From Moorena sp. SIO3H5 (GTDB taxonomy: Bacteria; Cyanobacteriota; Cyanobacteriia; Cyanobacteriales; Coleofasciculaceae), in contig NZ_JAAHHS010000011.1 in the NCBI RefSeq assembly GCF_010692395.1, positions 1 through 40,874 on the forward strand: a DNA stretch of 40,874 bases, read 5' to 3'. Within the stretch, counting starts at the first letter, position 1; each line of letters begins with the position of its first letter. Both the position numbers and the translations under genes were made by a program. The notes under the pieces were generated by a model, which was given only the letters and a program-made list of their open reading frames with translations, was not told the DNA's origin and searched no databases. Of this stretch, positions 35,905-40,874 are shown one piece after another.

Positions 35905-36127
35905 GGAATAGGTAACAGATAACAGATAATAGGTAATAGGTGACAGGTAATAGGTAATAGGTAATAGGTAATAGGTAATAGGTAATAGGTAATAGGTAAT
36001 AGGTAATAGGTAATAGGTAATAGGTAATAAGTAACAGGTAATAGGTAACAGGTAATAGGTAATAGGTAATAGGTAATAGGTAATAGGTAATAGGTAATAG
36101 GTAATAGGTAATAGGTAATAGGTAATT
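35905..36127. repeat. Heptanucleotide array (AATAGGT)n
   Basis: About 30 nearly perfect tandem copies of AATAGGT, with a few AACAGGT and GACAGGT variants, span about 220 bp. Because 7 is not a multiple of 3, the array reads as a 7-residue protein repeat (YYLLPIT) on the minus strand, giving a long but spurious ORF. Beyond 36127 to 36385 no feature is seen except the upstream region of the flavoprotein gene. Confidence 0.95.
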
Positions 36128-36385
36128 TCCATGGCTGACAAGGCCAGGTTTATTGAGAAGTACCCCCGCTTACCCAACAAGATGCGTTTACCCTGGGGTG
36201 CAGGGGCAATTGAGAAGTTACTTTAGCTCTGAATCTTGATCGAGATACAGGATTTGAAAATATGGATCAGGCACAAAGAACAAGCCAATTTGGCCTTACA
36301 CATATTTTGGCAGTTTTTATAATGAAATCGCCCTGGATCATTCCAAGGATAGTTATTTAAGTGAAGTGCATTTCTGATTAACAAA

Positions 36386-37705
36386 ATGACAACAAAAGTT
36401 CTGATTGTTGGATCAGGTCCATGTGGAGTTTTACTGTGTCATTACTTGTTACCTCGTGGTAACTATAAAATCGACATCTATGACCGCCGCAGTGATCCGA
36501 GAACTATTTCTTTCTCTAACTACAGAGCCTACCCCATCACCCTTAGCGAACGTGGACTGAGGGCTTTGAGAGAAATTGATGGATTAGAAGAAGTCGTTAA
36601 AGCTCAAGGGGTAGAAATCACAGGTACGATTTTTCACATCAAAAATGGCAAGAGTAAGTTTGTGTCAAAAAAGAAACCGCTGATTGGTATTGACCGTACT
36701 GCTTTGGTGATTAACCTGTTAGAGCAACTAACGAAAAAATTTGACGACAGTCAACTTAACATCCACTTTAACTCTAAATGTACTCAGGTTGATTTGAAAG
36801 CGAAAACTGTGACGTTTGAGAACGAGACAACAGAAGAGTTAATCGTTAATTATGACCTGTTGATTGGTGCAGATGGCTGCGGTTCAGTGGTAAGAAAGCA
36901 TTTGCTGAAAACAGAAGGCTTTAAGTGTGAACAAAACTACGTTCGTAGTCAATACAAAACGGTCTTCTTACCTGCCCCATCAGAAGAAGGACACAACCTT
37001 AAACTCGGTAATATGCATGGATGGAGAACGGAGGATCGGATCACCATGTTAGCAGTACCACAACGGAATAAGACAGTTAGCGGTGTTGTTTTTTTTCCCC
37101 ACGAAAACAATCAGGTAACAAGTCTTTCCAGCACAGAGGATGTGCGGCAATTCTTTAGTGATAATTTTCCAGAGATAGGTAAGAGCATTTCTGACGTAGA
37201 AGTCGAAGCTTTTCTTAAACGACCAATCTCTAAAGTTAGTAGAGTTTGGTGCAACCGCTATCACTACGGTGATAGCGTTTTGATTATGGGAGATGCGGCT
37301 CATGCAGTATCCCCCTTTATTGGGCAAGGTTGTAATTCGGCTTTAGAAGATGCAGTAGTTTTGAATAAACTTTTGAATGATTATTCTGATAACTTGGTCA
37401 AGGTAGTTCCTGAGTTTACGAAGCATCGACTCGCAGATGGTCAAGCCTTATTAGAACTCTCAGAGCATACTTTTCCTTTATCCAAGTGGTTATTTTTTGA
37501 GTATGTTTTGAGAATGAATTTTGCAAGAATGATGAACAAAGTATTTCCAAAATATTGCTCACCTTTCTTTTTTGACATGCTATCCGAAACCACAGTTCCT
37601 TACTCAAAGATTTTGAGTTCAGCTCAAGGCTGGATATCAAAGGTGAAGAAGTCGAACGATAAATTATTACAAGCTGAATGCTTACACTCTCTAAAAGAAG
37701 TATAA
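36386..37705 (+). CDS. FAD-dependent monooxygenase, kynurenine 3-monooxygenase-like
   Basis: The 439-residue flavoprotein belongs to the class A aromatic hydroxylase family. The FAD-binding GSGPCG (9-14), the DLLIGADGCGSVVR motif (157-170; GADG 161-164) and the second FAD motif MGDAAHAVSPFIGQGCNSAL (301-320) are complete. YRAYPITLSERGLRALREID (46-65) and the C-terminal PYSKIL segment resemble kynurenine 3-monooxygenases. No other kynurenine-pathway gene is in view, so the substrate may be another aromatic, perhaps in specialised metabolism. Length is near normal. The gene has its own AT-rich surroundings and follows the heptamer array, which fits an accessory gene. Confidence 0.84.
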   Translation: MTTKVLIVGSGPCGVLLCHYLLPRGNYKIDIYDRRSDPRTISFSNYRAYPITLSERGLRALREIDGLEEVVKAQGVEITGTIFHIKNGKSKFVSKKKPLIGIDRTALVINLLEQLTKKFDDSQLNIHFNSKCTQVDLKAKTVTFENETTEELIVNYDLLIGADGCGSVVRKHLLKTEGFKCEQNYVRSQYKTVFLPAPSEEGHNLKLGNMHGWRTEDRITMLAVPQRNKTVSGVVFFPHENNQVTSLSSTEDVRQFFSDNFPEIGKSISDVEVEAFLKRPISKVSRVWCNRYHYGDSVLIMGDAAHAVSPFIGQGCNSALEDAVVLNKLLNDYSDNLVKVVPEFTKHRLADGQALLELSEHTFPLSKWLFFEYVLRMNFARMMNKVFPKYCSPFFFDMLSETTVPYSKILSSAQGWISKVKKSNDKLLQAECLHSLKEV

Positions 37706-37981
37706 TTATTCAATTGGACTCGATCTAATCGGAATTCTCAATCAATTGTGATACCAAATATGGTTTAATGATGCCATATTAAAAACCATAAAATTTATTA
37801 CCTATAATTGATGTGATGAGTTAGATAAGTAAGCTATATAAATTCTCATATTCATGAAAAAAAGCTTATCCATTTAAGGCAATAGGCAATAGGAAATACT
37901 AAAGATAATTATAAGAAACTTAGTGTCAAATCATACTTTACTAATAACTGAAAAAAACGGTATATATGAACCGGATTTGGT

Positions 37982-38689
37982 ATGAAAACATTACTAGCAA
38001 CTGTCATAAGAACTGTATTATTCACAAGTACTGCCCAAGCCGCAACATTTGTAGATACTAGAGAAGCCTTAAACCCTAATGATTTCCTAGATTGGTCTGA
38101 ACTAGTTGAGGTTCCTGAGGATCTTGTAGGACCACCTTTACCCACCCTACCTAACCCATTTTCAGCGACTTCACCTGGGGGTCTTAATTTAAATGTCAGC
38201 ATCCCTGCTGGAGAGTTTGCGCGTATTGATCAAACTCCTTTTTTCCCTGGTGCATTTGATGTAGGGGATGCGCTTCTATTTACAGGTCTTGGTAATCTTG
38301 GTCCACTGACTATTACCTTTGATACTCCAGTCTTTGGTGTTGGGACACAAATTCAATCTGATCCTATAGAAATTTTTGACTACATAGCAACCATTGAAGC
38401 GTTTGATAGCTTGGGAAATAGTCTAGGAAGTTTTGAACGTCCAGGTGTAAGCCAGATAAATGCTGGCGGCGGCGTAATCTTTACTGGCGTTTTTGATAGC
38501 AGTGGTGATATCAAAACCTTGGTGCTGAATGCCAAAGAAGAGGGCGTTGATGTACCTTTCGCGATTAATGCCCTGAGTATCAGGTCTGTTCCTATCAGTG
38601 TTCCCGAACCCTCAGTGATATTGGGACTTTTAGTTATTGGTACCGGGAGTATCGTTTCCCGGCTCAGAGGCTTGCCAAAAAACAACTAA
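37982..38689 (+). CDS. PEP-CTERM sorting domain protein
   Basis: The 235-residue exported protein has an N-terminal signal peptide (MKTLLATVIRTVLFTSTAQA, cleavage near AQA-A), a beta-rich middle with Gly/Asp/Asn-rich turns (DVGDALLFTGLGNLGPLTIT) and no recognised enzyme motif. The C-terminal PEP-CTERM signal (about 207-235) is complete: VPEPS, a hydrophobic helix (VILGLLVIGTGSIV) and a basic end (SRLRG). PEP-CTERM proteins are processed by an exosortase and usually become extracellular or biofilm-associated; the exosortase is elsewhere. The ligand or role of the middle domain is unknown. Confidence 0.9.
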   Translation: MKTLLATVIRTVLFTSTAQAATFVDTREALNPNDFLDWSELVEVPEDLVGPPLPTLPNPFSATSPGGLNLNVSIPAGEFARIDQTPFFPGAFDVGDALLFTGLGNLGPLTITFDTPVFGVGTQIQSDPIEIFDYIATIEAFDSLGNSLGSFERPGVSQINAGGGVIFTGVFDSSGDIKTLVLNAKEEGVDVPFAINALSIRSVPISVPEPSVILGLLVIGTGSIVSRLRGLPKNN

Positions 38690-38773
38690 TATGGAGTCCC
38701 CTTGAATAGTTATAATTCTCTGGGTATAATTCTTGGGTGTTTCTTATTTGTTACTTAAAAATTTAAAATTAGC

Positions 38774-38803
38774 AAGTAACAAGTAATATATTACTTGTTA
38801 CTT
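38774..38803. terminator. Bidirectional palindromic terminator
   Basis: A 30-bp perfect palindrome (AAGTAACAAGTAATA and its complement) is followed by T-rich DNA on one side and preceded by A-rich DNA on the other. It lies between the convergent PEP-CTERM gene (stop 38689) and the catalase-related gene (stop 38830). Confidence 0.65.
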
Positions 38804-38829
38804 TTAACATGTATGCTTAACTTGAAAGA

Positions 38830-39996
38830 CTAATAGTTGAGTCCCCGTTTTTGATAACGATATTTAGCCACAATCGGATAAACTACATTACGGAGCCGGT
38901 TGAGAGCTCCCACAGGACGATGAACTACTAAGCCATTCCACGGGGAAAATCGTAGGTTTTCAGCAGAGTCGTATTGTTTCTCAAAATCGATGATCTGATG
39001 CTTGACGGTGAGGCGACCAACGGTAAAAAATGGTGACTTCTTCTCACTCCAACGAATTGTGACATCATCGATGGACATTTTCGGGTTGGTTTGGAATTGG
39101 ATGCCAAAGTCCCAGCAATAAAGGGCATCACTTTTTGATAGTTGTTCGATCAGCTCATCTCGATAGTAATTGTCCGGTTTGCTTTCATCTAATCCCAGAG
39201 CTTTGGCGCGATTGATGAAGGGAAGTTTAGGAATACCTGGTCGGGACTGATATCCCATGCTTTGATGGGGAGGCTGGCATGAAACAGGGCTAAAGGCATA
39301 TTTGATCACAGCGGGATAGTCAACAGGAACTAGGCCCGGTTGAGACTGATCAAAATCTGGTTTGAGTCCAAGGGCATAAGCAGAACCACTCCAATACCGT
39401 TCCGTTAATAAACTCTTTGGGGTTCGAGCTGTTACTTTAGCTAGAGCTAGCAATTGCCTGGGATGAGTCCTGAGCCACTTCTGGGCAGCTTGCTCTGACT
39501 CAACTATGGATCCAAAAAATTCATAATAATATTTGATGGTTTTGATAAAAAATATCTTGGCATTTTGAACAATAATATCTTGAGTGTTTGGTTCGTAGCT
39601 TTGTTCTAGGCTTTCTCCTTCAACACCAATCACTTTCACAGACATTGAGCGTGTGTCTGCGACATAGTCATTTTCAACGTTTGTTCGCCCATTAGCAAAT
39701 CGTAGCTGAACAGGATATTGTTTCGGTGTCGCAAAAAGTCCTTGCTTGAGGGAAATCCCATTGAGTTGTTCTTGAGTAAGCCGAGTTCGTTTCGCCAGTT
39801 CGCTTTTAATCTTCTGTTCATCAAAATCAAAAATTTCTAGGTTTCCCTCCACCGAGGCGTGGGTTTTGGTATGGGTGTCTCGCAAAGCCCGTTCCTGATC
39901 CTTGTAAAGCTTATCCATCTGAATCCTAACTTGCTCGGCTACAAGGTCGTAATAGTTTCGTTCGTCCTTTTCGGGATATTCTGTAAATAGCTTCAT
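38830..39996 (-). CDS. Catalase-related hemoprotein, probable fatty-acid hydroperoxide lyase
   Basis: The 388-residue hemoprotein has the reduced catalase fold of coral allene oxide synthase relatives rather than a true catalase of about 480 residues or more. Visible heme-site residues are distal His46 (THASVEGNLEIFD), a distal Asn145 (VQNAKIFFIK) and the proximal Tyr373 with Arg369 four residues before it (RLRNVVYP). ENLRFSPWNGLVVHRPVGAL precedes the ligand. In Nostoc punctiforme a similar protein encoded next to a cyclooxygenase-like dioxygenase is a specific linoleate 10S-hydroperoxide lyase. The same order occurs here: the dioxygenase lies directly upstream, 206 bp away on the same strand. 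Activity is inferred from this arrangement. Confidence 0.85.
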   Translation of the reverse strand: MKLFTEYPEKDERNYYDLVAEQVRIQMDKLYKDQERALRDTHTKTHASVEGNLEIFDFDEQKIKSELAKRTRLTQEQLNGISLKQGLFATPKQYPVQLRFANGRTNVENDYVADTRSMSVKVIGVEGESLEQSYEPNTQDIIVQNAKIFFIKTIKYYYEFFGSIVESEQAAQKWLRTHPRQLLALAKVTARTPKSLLTERYWSGSAYALGLKPDFDQSQPGLVPVDYPAVIKYAFSPVSCQPPHQSMGYQSRPGIPKLPFINRAKALGLDESKPDNYYRDELIEQLSKSDALYCWDFGIQFQTNPKMSIDDVTIRWSEKKSPFFTVGRLTVKHQIIDFEKQYDSAENLRFSPWNGLVVHRPVGALNRLRNVVYPIVAKYRYQKRGLNY

Positions 39997-40202
39997 GGTT
40001 ATTTTTTTATATATAAAAAATCATGAATTGGTGGTAATAAAAACTCCGTTATTCAGCAGAATTATTCATTCGGTTATTGTCACTTTTAGTGATAATATAG
40101 CTGGGTATTGAGACTCAAATTTTACTTTAATGGTGATTTTTTAATCACAGATCCAGCTATATTTTTTGTTGAATTTTTGCTTGACAATACCCGATGCCTT
40201 GC

Positions 40203-40874
40203 TTACGGATTGTCAAATGTTACTTTATACTTTTTATCTTGCTGTGGACTATTGCGGTTTACCAGTTCTGAGAGAGTATTGGTGTTTTGTATTACTTCCC
40301 AACCGACCTGAGAAAAAGTTTCTTCGTTGAAGATATTTTCTGCCAACAAGGGATTAGTCAATGCTTGGGAAAACGCATCAACTGCTATCATTCGGGTAAC
40401 CAGGGCACCTACTGCTGAATTTTGTGGCACATCCTCGGCATAGAGTCCCACATAGAATTCAATCTTGTTGACATCACCGTATAACCGTTTTAGTTCCCTT
40501 TGAGTATCTTCATCAGCTGTGATCTGATCGAAATCCGTCACCCGAGGAAACTGACACATTTCCCGGTAATCATTATAGCTAGCCAGTTGAGCTTGACGAC
40601 CTAATTCGATACTTTTCAATTCAACAGGTATTAGGAATTCTGAGGTGTTAAACAAACCAATTTTGCTGCCTGGTTGGGAACAGGTCTCTTCAAACAATGG
40701 TCCCAAGCCTTTATTGATCAGCATTTCATTATTCCAGAGGCTATCCATCATCGGAATTTGCTTGCTGTCATAGGTCAGAGTCTCCGGAAGGGCACTGTGC
40801 CAACGATATACCAAACCAAATTCCACTGTCATCCAATTCTGGCGATACCACTTCTGATTGGTAAACGCTGGGGA
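40203..40874 (-). CDS. Cyclooxygenase-like heme dioxygenase (3' part, truncated by window)
   Basis: The C-terminal 223 residues are visible and the frame stays open to the window edge (SPAFTNQKWYRQNW before the first Met at 40832), so the gene continues outside. MTVEFGLVYRWHSALPETL contains YRWH, the signature shared by cyclooxygenases and fungal linoleate diol synthases; its His is the proximal heme ligand and its Tyr the radical-forming residue. Further family segments are SIELGRQAQLASYNDYREMC, IEFYVGLYAED and MIAVDAFSQALTNPLLAENI. Family knowledge suggests linoleate or oleate 10S-dioxygenation. It lies directly upstream of the catalase-related gene, and the two probably work in series. Confidence 0.88.
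   Translation of the reverse strand, partial: SPAFTNQKWYRQNWMTVEFGLVYRWHSALPETLTYDSKQIPMMDSLWNNEMLINKGLGPLFEETCSQPGSKIGLFNTSEFLIPVELKSIELGRQAQLASYNDYREMCQFPRVTDFDQITADEDTQRELKRLYGDVNKIEFYVGLYAEDVPQNSAVGALVTRMIAVDAFSQALTNPLLAENIFNEETFSQVGWEVIQNTNTLSELVNRNSPQQDKKYKVTFDNP

Noticed and set aside
35887..36180. 97-residue minus-strand ORF with perfect YYLLPIT repeats
   Set aside because: It is the three-frame reading of a non-coding (AATAGGT)n heptamer array; there is no ribosome site and no non-repeat domain.

Overview
The window comes from a large-genome filamentous cyanobacterium, most like the marine Moorena/Lyngbya group. Three things point there. There are many HIP1 octamers (GCGATCGC, for example at 2765, 4483, 7146 and 10463). 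There are several cyanobacteria-restricted families (GuaB3, DUF3038/DUF4335, DUF3181, DUF6679, PEP-CTERM, NdhH) and a Yfr1 sRNA. Intergenic DNA is swollen by short tandem repeats and by a dispersed repeat with the core GGCCACGCTACGCGAAC. The genus is an inference; no rRNA or long marker is present.

Layout. 1-4935: tandem repeats, the Yfr1 sRNA on the minus strand downstream of guaB3, a palindromic repeat element, and a yqiJ-yqiK-like (OB-fold protein plus flotillin) operon. 5080-6283: a graveyard of three broken insertion sequences (IS1634-, IS630- and IS5-like). 6363-9619: an exported amidase, a small membrane protein and a membrane-anchored ClpP-like serine protease. 10187-16195: mutS2 carrying an in-frame insert of intergenic-type repeats, then a DUF3038/DUF4335 pair. 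16257-18353: a methyltransferase, a wecB 3' fragment and an unexplained stretch. 18354-22650: a metallo-beta-lactamase/beta-CASP-like protein, DUF6679, about 1.3 kb of apparently empty DNA, an aldose-1-epimerase-like protein and tRNA-Lys. 23300-28944: class II fba, DUF3181, a 2TM protein, moaB, moaC, tRNA-Arg, an MFS transporter and an orphan gene. 29205-35465: a TnpB/omega-RNA end remnant, ndhH, two convergent histidine-kinase-like genes, a truncated glutamine synthetase gene and ridA. 35466-40874: a heptanucleotide array, a kynurenine-monooxygenase-like flavoprotein, a PEP-CTERM protein, a catalase-related hemoprotein and the 3' part of a cyclooxygenase-like heme dioxygenase, cut by the window edge.

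How genes work together. moaC and moaB serve molybdenum cofactor synthesis. The yqiJ/flotillin pair probably forms a membrane-microdomain unit. The dioxygenase and catalase-related genes match the tandem characterised in Nostoc punctiforme, which oxygenates linoleate at C10 and cleaves the hydroperoxide to C8 alcohols and a C10 oxo-acid. The two kinases are complementary in what they lack: one keeps the phospho-acceptor His but has a degenerate ATPase domain, the other has an intact ATPase domain but Gln in place of the His.

The most unusual observations are the repeat cassette inside mutS2 (nine perfect 15-bp units, in frame, between Walker A and Walker B), the same dispersed repeat translated inside the DUF4335 gene, the kinase pair, the GS/kinase deletion-like junction, and the oxylipin tandem. 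I see no CRISPR array, prophage or complete transposon, and no clear new defence system.
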